This document shows, one piece after another, positions 34,410 to 42,720 of a stretch of DNA of 64,000 nt. Origin of the DNA: Bacteroides sp. GTDB lineage: Bacteria; Bacteroidota; Bacteroidia; Bacteroidales; Bacteroidaceae. Position 1 is the first letter of the stretch; each line of letters begins with the position of its first letter. The position numbers and the translations under genes are program-made. The notes under the pieces were generated by a model, which was not told the DNA's origin, did no database searches, and saw nothing but the letters and a program-made list of their open reading frames with translations. Where the stretch lies: assembly GCF_028690125.1 (NCBI RefSeq), contig NZ_JAQVBV010000002.1, forward strand, positions 248,001 through 312,000, read 5' to 3'.

Positions 34410-34415
34410 ACTAAA

Positions 34416-35078
34416 ATGATAGTAAAAAGAACTATAAATAAAGATGAATTAAAAGATCTCCCGAAAACTGTTTTTCCGGGACGGATTCATGTTATCCAAT
34501 CGGAAATGGAAACCATCAAGGCTGTTTCCTATCTGCAATCTCAACCGATATTGGGTATTGACAGCGAAACGCGTCCTTCTTTTACCAAAGGACAGTCTCA
34601 CAAAGTGGCCCTTCTCCAGATATCTTCCGAGGAATGCTGCTTTCTATTCCGTCTCAACATGACGGGACTCACTCAACCATTGATTGACCTGTTAGAAAAC
34701 CCGGTTATTATGAAAGTAGGACTTTCACTGAAAGATGATTTCATGATGTTACATAAGCGGGCTCCTTTCAATCAAAAAAATTGTATTGAACTGCAAGAAT
34801 ATGTACGTCAGTTTGGAATACAAGACAAGAGTTTACAGAAGATCTATGGTATCTTGTTCAAAGAAAAGATTTCCAAATCACAACGGTTGTCCAATTGGGA
34901 AGCTGACGTATTAAGTGAGGGACAAAAACAATATGCAGCTACAGATGCCTGGGCATGCCTTAACATTTACAACCTTTTGCAGGAACTGAAACGAACGGGT
35001 AATTACGAAGTTGAAAGCCTCCCCTCTTCTCAAGAAGAAGAAGTGAATACCAATTCCGCAGTAGTTGAAAACAAATAA
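34416..35078 (+). CDS. 3'-5' exonuclease domain protein (DEDDy, RNase D-like)
   Basis: A 220-residue protein consisting of one DnaQ/RNase D-type exonuclease domain. The DEDDy motifs are visible: ExoI LGIDSETRPSF (~50), ExoII KVGLSLKDDFMML (~104) and ExoIII YAATDAWACLNIY (~170, with Tyr and Asp). There is no HRDC domain, so it is not a full RNase D. It probably processes RNA or single-stranded DNA ends. It is only 6 bp behind the DUF5063 gene and 45 bp ahead of the rRNA methyltransferase, suggesting an RNA-maintenance operon. Confidence 0.9.
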   Translation: MIVKRTINKDELKDLPKTVFPGRIHVIQSEMETIKAVSYLQSQPILGIDSETRPSFTKGQSHKVALLQISSEECCFLFRLNMTGLTQPLIDLLENPVIMKVGLSLKDDFMMLHKRAPFNQKNCIELQEYVRQFGIQDKSLQKIYGILFKEKISKSQRLSNWEADVLSEGQKQYAATDAWACLNIYNLLQELKRTGNYEVESLPSSQEEEVNTNSAVVENK

Positions 35079-35123
35079 TTGACAATAGTATTTTATCTCT
35101 ATTCCATCTTAAAATAAACAATC

Positions 35124-36302
35124 ATGCATAAAGTATATCTCAAACCCGGCAAAGAAGAGTCTCTTAAAAGGTTTCATCCCTGGATTTTCTCCGGTGCTAT
35201 TTCCCGTATCGACGGCGAACCGGAAGAAGGTGAAGTAGTAGAAGTGTACACTTCGAAAAAAGAGTTTATAGCCGAAGGACACTTCCAGATCGGAAGTATT
35301 GCGGTACGGGTACTCTCTTTCCACCAAGAGCCAATTGACCACGATTTCTGGAAACGTAAACTGGCAATTGCTTATGATATGCGCTGCAGCATCGGTATCG
35401 CCATTAATCCTAGCAACAACACCTATCGTCTGGTGCACGGAGAAGGTGATAATTTACCCGGATTAGTGATTGATATCTATGCCGGAACAGCTGTTATGCA
35501 GGCACACTCTGCCGGAATGCATATGGACCGCATGGCTATTGCGGAAGCATTGTCCGAAGTAATGGGGGATAAAATTGAAAACATCTATTATAAATCGGAA
35601 ACAACCCTTCCTTTCAAAGCCGATCTTTTTCCCGAAAACGGTTTCTTAAAAGGAGGAAGTAGTGATAATGTGGCACAGGAATATGGTTTGAAGTTCCATG
35701 TTGATTGGTTGAAAGGACAAAAAACCGGTTTCTTTGTAGACCAACGCGAAAATCGCTCATTGCTGGAACGTTATGCCAAGGATTGTTCCGTACTGAATAT
35801 GTTCTGTTATACCGGTGGCTTTTCATTCTATGCGATGCGTGGAGGAGCCAAGCTCGTTCATTCCGTAGACAGCTCTGCGAAGGCTATTGACTTAACAAAT
35901 AAAAATGTAGAACTGAACTTCCCCGGTGATTCCCGCCACGAAGCATTTGCTGAGGATGCTTTCAAATATCTCGATCGTATGGGTGACCAATATGATTTAA
36001 TTATCCTTGATCCGCCTGCATTTGCTAAACATAAAGATGCACTGCGTAATGCACTGCAAGGTTACCGGAAATTGAATGCCAAAGCTTTCGAGAAGATAAA
36101 ACCGGGAGGTATCTTATTCACTTTCTCTTGTTCGCAAGTAGTAACCAAAGACAATTTCCGCACAGCAGTGTTCACAGCAGCTGCCATGTCGGGTCGTAGC
36201 GTACGCATTCTTCATCAGCTGACTCAACCTGCGGATCATCCGGTCAATATTTATCATCCGGAAGGCGAATACCTCAAAGGGCTGGTACTCTATGTAGAGT
36301 AA
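35124..36302 (+). CDS. RlmI-like 23S rRNA m5C methyltransferase
   Basis: A 392-residue SAM-dependent methyltransferase. The N-terminal PUA domain (residues 1-75, HPWIFSGAISRIDGEPEEGEVV) is followed by an EEHEE-type central domain and a Rossmann fold. The latter carries VLNMFCYTGGFSFYAMRGGA (motif I), HSVDSSAKAIDLTNKN (motif II), YDLIILDPPAFAKH (motif IV) and LFTFSCSQVV (motif VI, with the catalytic Cys). The family methylates C5 of C1962 in 23S rRNA (RlmI) or related positions. The domain order fits RlmI, but the exact target is not proven. Confidence 0.9.
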   Translation: MHKVYLKPGKEESLKRFHPWIFSGAISRIDGEPEEGEVVEVYTSKKEFIAEGHFQIGSIAVRVLSFHQEPIDHDFWKRKLAIAYDMRCSIGIAINPSNNTYRLVHGEGDNLPGLVIDIYAGTAVMQAHSAGMHMDRMAIAEALSEVMGDKIENIYYKSETTLPFKADLFPENGFLKGGSSDNVAQEYGLKFHVDWLKGQKTGFFVDQRENRSLLERYAKDCSVLNMFCYTGGFSFYAMRGGAKLVHSVDSSAKAIDLTNKNVELNFPGDSRHEAFAEDAFKYLDRMGDQYDLIILDPPAFAKHKDALRNALQGYRKLNAKAFEKIKPGGILFTFSCSQVVTKDNFRTAVFTAAAMSGRSVRILHQLTQPADHPVNIYHPEGEYLKGLVLYVE

Positions 36303-36415
36303 TCATCACGACTTTTCAGGGATGCTATAAAAGAATAAAAACACAGACAAAGTTAATTAGAGTTAATAAACAGATTTTCTTGCCGAAACATTATGTTTTA
36401 TAACATAAAACCCTT
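36303..36415. other. intergenic stretch with a dyad at the -33 region of the small-RNA promoter
   Basis: No gene. A 7-bp-arm dyad (TTATGTT-TTAT-AACATAA, 36391-36408) overlaps where the -33 element of the promoter at 36416-36423 should be, and may be an operator. Confidence 0.4.
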
Positions 36416-36423
36416 TATATTTG
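36416..36423 (+). promoter_or_regulatory. Bacteroides -7 element of the small-RNA unit, TATATTTG
   Basis: Exact -7 match. Downstream there is no start codon with a useful frame, but a terminator ends ~75 nt later. Confidence 0.65.
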
Positions 36424-36427
36424 CACT

Positions 36428-36498
36428 GTGTTTTTCATGGTATTAGATTTAAGGTTAATAAAGATTGGCTGTCTGGGATAGATAGCCTTCTTTTTTTT
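36428..36498 (+). ncRNA. putative small RNA or attenuated leader, ~70 nt
   Basis: A promoter (36416-36423) is followed within ~75 bp by an intrinsic terminator: an 8-bp stem (36467-36474 with 36480-36487, one G-U pair, 5-nt loop) and a U run (36488-36498). The transcript includes the phrase GGTATTAGATTTAAGGTTAA, which I recall from memory as recurring between genes in Bacteroides genomes; no Rfam family is asserted. It lies upstream of the nucleoside transporter, which has its own promoter 90 bp further on, so a stand-alone RNA is more likely than a leader. Confidence 0.6.
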
Positions 36499-36587
36499 AT
36501 ATACCTTTCTTCGCTGTTTCTTCTCTTTTTATCCCTTTTTTATTACCTTTTTATCGATAATCTTAACCACCCAATCAACGAAAATAT

Positions 36588-36595
36588 TATATTTG
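36588..36595 (+). promoter_or_regulatory. Bacteroides -7 element of the nucleoside transporter, TATATTTG
   Basis: Exact -7 match, 42 bp before ATG 36638. It excludes the upstream ATG at 36593. Confidence 0.6.
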
Positions 36596-36637
36596 CATCT
36601 ATTATTCAATAATAGGGAAACACAAATTAGAAAAGTC

Positions 36638-37897
36638 ATGAGTGTAAAAGTTCGTTTGATCATTATGAATTTCTTGCAATTCTTTGTTTGGGGTTCATGG
36701 TTAATTTCATTAGGTGGGTATATGGGTAGAGAACTCCATTTTGAAGGAGGACAAATCGGAGCCATTTTCGCCACTATGGGAATTGCATCCCTGATTATGC
36801 CCGGAATTATCGGTATCATCGCCGACAAATGGTTTAATGCCGAACGTTTATACGGACTTTGCCACATTGTTGGAGGAGTTTGTCTTTTTTATGCTTCTAC
36901 GGCTACCGGATATGACCAGATGTATTGGGCTATGCTACTTAATCTATTGGTATATATGCCTACTTTGTCACTTGCCAATACAGTTTCATACAATGCACTG
37001 GAACAATATAAATGCGATCTGATCAAAGATTTCCCTCCGATTCGTGTATGGGGAACCATTGGTTTCATCTGTGCCATGTGGGCAGTAGACCTCACCGGTT
37101 TCAAGAATTCAAGTGCCCAACTTTATGTAGGCGGTGCATCCGCTTTATTGCTGGGGTTCTATTCTTTCACGCTACCTGCTTGCCCTCCCGCCAAAACAGA
37201 AAAAAAGTCACTCCTTTCTTCCTTCGGACTAGATGCTTTGGTACTATTCAAAAGAAAGAAAATGGCTATTTTCTTCCTATTCTCTATGCTTTTGGGGGCG
37301 GCACTACAAATTACGAATACATATGGTGATTTATTTCTTAGCAGTTTTGCCAGTATTCCGGAATATGCAGATTCTTTTGGCGTGAAACATTCGGTAATCT
37401 TGTTGTCTATATCTCAGATGTCCGAGACTCTGTTCATTCTTGCTATACCTTTCTTCTTGAGACATTTCGGAATCAAGCAGGTTATGCTTATCAGTATGTT
37501 TGCATGGGTATTCCGTTTCGGACTGTTCAGTTTCGGAGATCCCGGAAGTGGTTTATGGATGCTCATTCTCTCTATGATTGTTTATGGAATGGCCTTTGAC
37601 TTTTTCAACATTTCAGGTTCTTTGTTTGTTGAACAAGAGACAAATTCCTCCATCCGTGCCAGTGCACAAGGGTTGTTCTTTATGATGACCAACGGTTTAG
37701 GCGCAATTATAGGAGGATATGCCAGTGGTGCTGTTGTAGATGCTTTCTCTGTATATGCTAATGGTCAGCTAGTTAGCCGCGAATGGGTTGATATATGGCT
37801 TATTTTTGCAGCTTATGCTCTAGTTATCGGTATTTTATTTGCGCTAGTATTCAAATATAAGCACCAACGGGAAAAGCTAGAAAATCAAGTAAAATAG
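36638..37897 (+). CDS. nucleoside:H+ symporter (MFS, NupG/XapB-like)
   Basis: A 419-residue inner-membrane protein with about 12 membrane helices. The N-terminal MSVKVRLIIMNFLQFFVWGSWLISLGGY is the hallmark of nucleoside symporters in the NHS family. Further family phrases are GIASLIMPGIIGIIADKWFN (with the MFS motif between helices 2 and 3) and NISGSLFVEQETNSSIRASAQGLFFMMTNGLGA near helix 10. It imports nucleosides by proton symport. I use ATG 36638, after the promoter. Its stop lies two bases before the next ATG, and the following genes are closely spaced in the same direction. Confidence 0.93.
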   Translation: MSVKVRLIIMNFLQFFVWGSWLISLGGYMGRELHFEGGQIGAIFATMGIASLIMPGIIGIIADKWFNAERLYGLCHIVGGVCLFYASTATGYDQMYWAMLLNLLVYMPTLSLANTVSYNALEQYKCDLIKDFPPIRVWGTIGFICAMWAVDLTGFKNSSAQLYVGGASALLLGFYSFTLPACPPAKTEKKSLLSSFGLDALVLFKRKKMAIFFLFSMLLGAALQITNTYGDLFLSSFASIPEYADSFGVKHSVILLSISQMSETLFILAIPFFLRHFGIKQVMLISMFAWVFRFGLFSFGDPGSGLWMLILSMIVYGMAFDFFNISGSLFVEQETNSSIRASAQGLFFMMTNGLGAIIGGYASGAVVDAFSVYANGQLVSREWVDIWLIFAAYALVIGILFALVFKYKHQREKLENQVK

Positions 37898-37899
37898 CA

Positions 37900-38493
37900 A
37901 TGGATAAAAAGGTAGAATTACAAGTTATAAATATCACAAATAGCCAGGCACAAGTAGGTGCTTTTGCTATGTTACTGGGTGAAGTGAACGGTGAACGGCA
38001 ATTGCCTATCATCATCGGTCCTGCCGAAGCTCAAGCCACAGCTTTGTATCTGAAAGGAATCAAGACTCCCCGCCCATTAACTCATGATTTGTTTATAACA
38101 AGTCTCACCATGATGAGTGCAAGCCTTCTCCGGGTATTAATATACAAAGCCAAAGAAGGTATTTTCTACTCTTATATTTACCTTAAAAAAGACGACGAAA
38201 TTACACGTATTGACGCACGTACTTCCGATGCCATTGCTTTAGCAGTACGTGCCAACTGCCCGATTCTTATATATGACTCTATCCTTGAACGCGAATGCCT
38301 CCATTTATTAGATGAAGCAAGCCCCCGTGGTAAGGATTCTGACAGTGGTGAAGAAGAACAGGGACGTGCAACCTCTACAAACGCTAATTCCATTTCCCTT
38401 GAAGAAGAGTTAGAAAAAGCAATTAAGGATGAGAATTATGAACTGGCAGCCCATATACGCGATCAGATCAATTTAAGAAATCAAAATCAATAA
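37900..38493 (+). CDS. bifunctional nuclease family protein with UVR motif
   Basis: A 197-residue protein. Residues ~1-130 form the bifunctional nuclease (BFN, DUF151) domain: LPIIIGPAEAQATALYLKGIKTPRPLTHDLF and RIDARTSDAIALAVRANCPI. The last ~35 residues are a UVR-type coiled hairpin (EEELEKAIKDENYELAAHIRDQI) like the UvrB C-terminus that contacts UvrC. This combination is common in Bacteroidetes. The reaction is uncertain in bacteria. It is tightly spaced between the transporter (2 bp) and rsmE (6 bp). Confidence 0.9.
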   Translation: MDKKVELQVINITNSQAQVGAFAMLLGEVNGERQLPIIIGPAEAQATALYLKGIKTPRPLTHDLFITSLTMMSASLLRVLIYKAKEGIFYSYIYLKKDDEITRIDARTSDAIALAVRANCPILIYDSILERECLHLLDEASPRGKDSDSGEEEQGRATSTNANSISLEEELEKAIKDENYELAAHIRDQINLRNQNQ

Positions 38494-38499
38494 ATCATT

Positions 38500-39198
38500 A
38501 TGCACGTATTTTATACTCCCGATATTCAGAGTAATAATGAACTTCCGGAAGAGGAGGCTCAACATTGTACCCGCGTCCTACGTCTGAATACCGGAGATGA
38601 AATAACTCTGACAGACGGAAAAGGTTATTTCTATAAAGCAGAAATTACAGCAGCAACCAATAAACGTTGCCTCATTGCCATAAAAGAAACGACTTTTCAG
38701 GAACCACTTTGGTCTTGCCACTTGCACATCGCGATGGCACCTACCAAAAATATGGATCGTAACGAATGGTTCGTAGAAAAAGCCACAGAAATAGGGTTTG
38801 ATGAACTTACTTTCCTTTATTGCCATTTTTCGGAACGGAAAGTGATTAAATCAGAACGAATTGAAAAGATTCTGGTGTCTGCCATCAAGCAATCTCTTAA
38901 AGCCCGTCTGCCCAAACTTAATGAAATGACAGACTTTGATAAGTTTATTACTCAGGAGTTTCATGGACAAAAATTCATTGCCCACTGCTATGAAGGAGAT
39001 AAACCGTTATTAAAAAACATGATAAATCCCGGTGAAGATGCTCTTGTTTTAATCGGACCTGAAGGAGACTTTAGTGAAGAAGAAGTCAAGAAAGCAATTA
39101 AACATGGATTTATCCCAATCAGTCTCGGAAAATCACGGCTTCGAACAGAAACAGCTGCATTGGTAGCTTGCCACACACTGAATCTGATGAACCAATAG
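38500..39198 (+). CDS. rsmE: 16S rRNA (uracil1498-N3)-methyltransferase
   Basis: A 232-residue SPOUT-class enzyme methylating U1498 of 16S rRNA. The N-terminal PUA-like part is residues 1-70 (HCTRVLRLNTGDEITLTDGKG). The SPOUT knot contains MAPTKNMDRNEWFVEKATEIGFDEL, LIGPEGDFSEEEVKKAI and the SAM loop ISLGKSRLRTETAALVA. Length and motifs fit RsmE well. It is cotranscribed with the upstream nuclease gene. Confidence 0.96.
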   Translation: MHVFYTPDIQSNNELPEEEAQHCTRVLRLNTGDEITLTDGKGYFYKAEITAATNKRCLIAIKETTFQEPLWSCHLHIAMAPTKNMDRNEWFVEKATEIGFDELTFLYCHFSERKVIKSERIEKILVSAIKQSLKARLPKLNEMTDFDKFITQEFHGQKFIAHCYEGDKPLLKNMINPGEDALVLIGPEGDFSEEEVKKAIKHGFIPISLGKSRLRTETAALVACHTLNLMNQ

Positions 39199-39225
39199 TT
39201 GTATAACATTTTAAAGAATATAAGT

Positions 39226-40773
39226 ATGGTAAAGAAAATGATTTCACAACTCTCAGCACTGGCAGTACTGATTGTTTTTCTCGTATCTTGTTCCAAACAA
39301 TCGGAATATACTAACGTAATACCTTCTGATGCTTCTGCTGTAGCAGCTATCGATTTGAAATCGCTGATCAACAAAGCCGGATTGGATGATAAAGAAAACG
39401 AAGCTGCTAAGCAAAAGATGCTGGACGCACTGAAAAGCGGAATGAATGCAGCTACTTTCCAACAATTGGAAAAGGTGATAAAGAATCCTGGTGAATCAGG
39501 AATCGATGTGGAATCTCCATTTTATGTATTTACCTCTCCTACTTTTCCTTATGCCACAGTAGTAGCCAAAGTCGGCAATGAAAGCGATCTGAATTCTTCT
39601 TTGGATATTATGCTTAAAGAACAACTGATTCAACCAATTACTGAAACGGACGATTATAAATTTACGACTATGAATGGCAGCCTGATTGCTTTCAACAATT
39701 CTACATTCATGATTGTCGGCGTAAATGGTACTACTCAAACAGAAGAGGCAAAGAAAGCAATCACCAACTTAATGAAACAAACTTCTGATAATAGCATCAC
39801 TGAATCAGGTGCTTTCCAGAAGGCTATGAAACCAAAGAATGATGTTAATTTCTTTGTTTCTATGATGGCTATTCCCGAAATATATAGAAAACAAGCCAGC
39901 ATAGGTCTCCCTACAAATATTAAACTGGAAGATATCACGCTGTTAGGTGGATTGAGCTTTGAGAAAGGACGAATCGTTCTTAAAACAGAGAACTACACAG
40001 AGAATGACGAAGTAAAAGCAGTGCTTAAGAAGCAACAAGAAGCTCTTAAAAAACCAAACAACGCATTCGCTAAATACTTCCCGGCTTCTACATTATTGTT
40101 CTTCAACGCCGGAATAAACGGAGAAGCAATATACAGTATGATCAACGAAAATGCAGAGTTCCGCGATAAAGTATCCATTGCAAAAGCTGCCGAGATAAAA
40201 GATCTGTTCAGTTCTTTCGATGGTGATATCTCTGGTGGACTGATTAATGTAACGATGACCAATATGCCTACTTTTGTAGCTTATGCACAAGTCAAAAACG
40301 GTGCTGCTCTTGAAGCTCTTTATAAAAATAAGAAAAATCTAGGATTAACGAATGGACAAGACATCATAGAGTTAAGCAAAAATGAGTATGTTTATAAAAC
40401 CAAAAACATGAACATATTTTTTGGAGTAAAAGAAAAACTGATGTACGCAACCAATGATGAACTGCTCTACAAAAATATCGGAAAAGCAGAGGATAAGTCC
40501 ATTAAAGATGCTCCATATGCTTCTGACATAAAAGGAAAGAATGTATTTATGGCTATTAATGTAGAAGCTATACTGGACCTTCCTATTGTAAAAATGGTAA
40601 CAGGTTTCGGTGGAAAAGAAGCTAAAATGTATTTTGATTTAGCTTCTAAAATCTCTTATTTGTCTTCCAGTTCAGAGGGTGAAGTCGGCGAAGTTGATCT
40701 GTGTCTGAAAGATAAAGACGTCAATGCACTAAAACAAATTGTAGATTTTGCCAAACAATTTGCCGGAATGTAA
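39226..40773 (+). CDS. DUF4836 family lipoprotein
   Basis: A 515-residue lipoprotein (signal MVKKMISQLSALAVLIVFLVSC, lipobox LVSC). The mature sequence matches the Bacteroidales DUF4836 family: VIPSDASAVAAIDLKSLINKAGL at the start, then repeated beta/helix units (NVFMAINVEAILDLP) and the end NALKQIVDFAKQFAGM. The function is unknown. I start at ATG 39226, since the frame upstream is not protein-like. It sits between rsmE and an ABC transporter ATPase (7 bp), so it may work at the envelope with that transporter. Confidence 0.85.
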   Translation: MVKKMISQLSALAVLIVFLVSCSKQSEYTNVIPSDASAVAAIDLKSLINKAGLDDKENEAAKQKMLDALKSGMNAATFQQLEKVIKNPGESGIDVESPFYVFTSPTFPYATVVAKVGNESDLNSSLDIMLKEQLIQPITETDDYKFTTMNGSLIAFNNSTFMIVGVNGTTQTEEAKKAITNLMKQTSDNSITESGAFQKAMKPKNDVNFFVSMMAIPEIYRKQASIGLPTNIKLEDITLLGGLSFEKGRIVLKTENYTENDEVKAVLKKQQEALKKPNNAFAKYFPASTLLFFNAGINGEAIYSMINENAEFRDKVSIAKAAEIKDLFSSFDGDISGGLINVTMTNMPTFVAYAQVKNGAALEALYKNKKNLGLTNGQDIIELSKNEYVYKTKNMNIFFGVKEKLMYATNDELLYKNIGKAEDKSIKDAPYASDIKGKNVFMAINVEAILDLPIVKMVTGFGGKEAKMYFDLASKISYLSSSSEGEVGEVDLCLKDKDVNALKQIVDFAKQFAGM

Positions 40774-40780
40774 TCTGTAA

Positions 40781-41434
40781 ATGAACGGTATGAATAGTAT
40801 TCACCTCCAGCAAACACTTCCCCAAGTGTTTGCTGACCGTAACTCGGTAACCTCGGATGTATGGCATCAGGATCTTACTTTTCGTAAAGGAGAGATATAC
40901 TTGATAGAAGCTGCTTCAGGTACCGGAAAATCTTCGTTATGTAGTTATATTTATGGCTATCGTAACGACTACCAGGGGATTATCAATTTCGACGAAACTA
41001 ATATCAAAGCATACTCTGTAAATCAGTGGGTCTACCTGAGAAAATATTCACTGAGTATGCTTTTTCAGGATTTACGTATATTCACTGAGCTTTCCGCTCT
41101 CGAAAATGTGCAATTGAAAAACAACCTGACAGGATATAAAAAGAAAAAAGAAATTTTATCATTGTTTGAAAGATTAGGCATTACCGATAAATTGCACGTA
41201 AAAGCAGGAAAACTTTCTTTTGGTCAGCAACAACGGGTTGCCTTTATACGTGCCCTCTGCCAACCTTTCGACTTTCTTTTTCTGGATGAGCCGATCAGTC
41301 ATCTGGACGACGAAAACAACCGGATAATGGGCGAACTCATCATTGCAGAAGCAGAAAAGCAAAGTGCCGGAGTTATTGTTACCTCGATTGGAAAACATAT
41401 CGAATTACCTTATAACCAGATACTCCAATTATGA
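40781..41434 (+). CDS. ABC transporter ATP-binding protein
   Basis: A 217-residue ATPase. Walker A is AASGTGKSSL (~45), the Q loop is MLFQDLRIF, the signature is KLSFGQQQRVAF and Walker B is FDFLFLDEPISHLDDE. The signature LSFGQ is a variant of LSGGQ. The family is closest to MacB/LolD-like exporters. Its partner is the permease 66 bp downstream. The pair may extract lipoproteins or export an envelope substrate; the substrate is not evident. Confidence 0.92.
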   Translation: MNGMNSIHLQQTLPQVFADRNSVTSDVWHQDLTFRKGEIYLIEAASGTGKSSLCSYIYGYRNDYQGIINFDETNIKAYSVNQWVYLRKYSLSMLFQDLRIFTELSALENVQLKNNLTGYKKKKEILSLFERLGITDKLHVKAGKLSFGQQQRVAFIRALCQPFDFLFLDEPISHLDDENNRIMGELIIAEAEKQSAGVIVTSIGKHIELPYNQILQL

Positions 41435-41500
41435 TAATTTTTCCTTAGTCCATTGATTGATGAACTATATATATGTAAACCATAAATAATAAGATTGTAA

Positions 41501-42706
41501 ATGAACACTCTTGTCTGGAAACTTCTCCGCCAACATATCAGTATCGGTCAATTAACCGGTTTCTTTTTAGCAAACCTGTTCGGGATGATGATTGTATTGC
41601 TTAGCGTGCAATTCTATAAAGACGTCATTCCGGTATTCACCGAAGGAGATAGTTTTATGAAAAAAGATTTTATCATCGCTACTAAAAGAATCAGCACCCT
41701 CGGTACTTTTACTAACAAAAGTAATGCTTTCTCTCCCGAAGAAATTACTGATTTAAAGAAACAATCGTTCACTAAAACAGTAGGCACTTTTACCCCCTCG
41801 CAATTCAAAGTTTCAGCAAGTCTGGGAATGCAGGAAACTGGTATTAACCTATCGACCGAAATGTTCTTTGAATCGGTACCCGATGAATTTGTAGACATCA
41901 ATCTTGACAAATGGCACTTTAACAAAGATTCTCATACGATCCCAATCATAATTCCCCGTAACTATCTGAACCTATATAATTTCGGATTTGCTCAGAGCCG
42001 TAGCCTACCTAAGATTTCGGAAGGACTGATGAGCCTCATCCAAATGAATATTATTCTGCGTGGTAACGGACAAGTAGAGCAATTCAAAGGAAATATTGTC
42101 GGATTCTCAAATCGCTTAAATACCATTTTAGTACCGCAGTCATTTATGGACTGGGCAAATAAGAATTTTGCACCGGATACTGAAGCACAACCTGCACGTA
42201 TGATTATTGAAGTGAATAATCCAGCCGATTCTGCCATAGCCCGTTATTTCCAGCAAAAAGGATACGAAACAGAAGACGGGAAACTGGATGCAGGAAAAAC
42301 GACTTATTTCCTTCGCCTGATCGTTGGTATCGTATTAGGAGTGGGATTATTTATCAGCATCCTGTCGTTCTATATCCTAATGTTAAGTATTTTCCTTCTA
42401 CTTCAAAAAAACACCACCAAACTAGAGAGTTTGTTGTTAATCGGATATAGTCCTTCCAGTGTTGCTTTACCCTATCAGATATTAACAGTAGGATTAAACA
42501 TCATTGTACTCCTATTATCTATTGGCATTGTATCTTGGTTACGCACCTATTATATAGGCAGTATCCGTTTACTCTTTCCTCAATTGGAAACGGGTTCGGT
42601 ATGGGTAGCGATCGGCATGGGAATTTTCTTATTTCTGATTGTTTCCATCATCAATATATTAGCAGTCAGACGAAAAGTTATCTCTATCTGGATGCACAAA
42701 ATTTAA
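41501..42706 (+). CDS. ABC transporter permease (FtsX/MacB-like)
   Basis: A 401-residue membrane protein with one N-terminal helix (~22-40), a large periplasmic domain (~45-265) and three C-terminal helices (~270-300, 325-350 and 365-395). This is the four-helix FtsX/MacB topology, used for mechanotransmission rather than simple transport. The motif between the last helices, KLESLLLIGYSPSSVALPYQI, is the typical coupling loop. It pairs with the ATPase at 40781-41434. It ends 14 bp before the MG2/TonB-plug gene, suggesting a shared surface process. Confidence 0.88.
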   Translation: MNTLVWKLLRQHISIGQLTGFFLANLFGMMIVLLSVQFYKDVIPVFTEGDSFMKKDFIIATKRISTLGTFTNKSNAFSPEEITDLKKQSFTKTVGTFTPSQFKVSASLGMQETGINLSTEMFFESVPDEFVDINLDKWHFNKDSHTIPIIIPRNYLNLYNFGFAQSRSLPKISEGLMSLIQMNIILRGNGQVEQFKGNIVGFSNRLNTILVPQSFMDWANKNFAPDTEAQPARMIIEVNNPADSAIARYFQQKGYETEDGKLDAGKTTYFLRLIVGIVLGVGLFISILSFYILMLSIFLLLQKNTTKLESLLLIGYSPSSVALPYQILTVGLNIIVLLLSIGIVSWLRTYYIGSIRLLFPQLETGSVWVAIGMGIFLFLIVSIINILAVRRKVISIWMHKI

Positions 42707-42720
42707 AAGACAAATACACT

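Noticed and set aside
36597..36637. Longer N-terminus of the nucleoside transporter (ATG 36593)
   Set aside because: That ATG overlaps the -7 element, and the family begins at MSVKVRL.
42535..42720. Upstream extension of the MG2/plug gene
   Set aside because: It overlaps the well-supported permease gene in another frame and lacks a signal peptide; the ATG at 42721 gives one.
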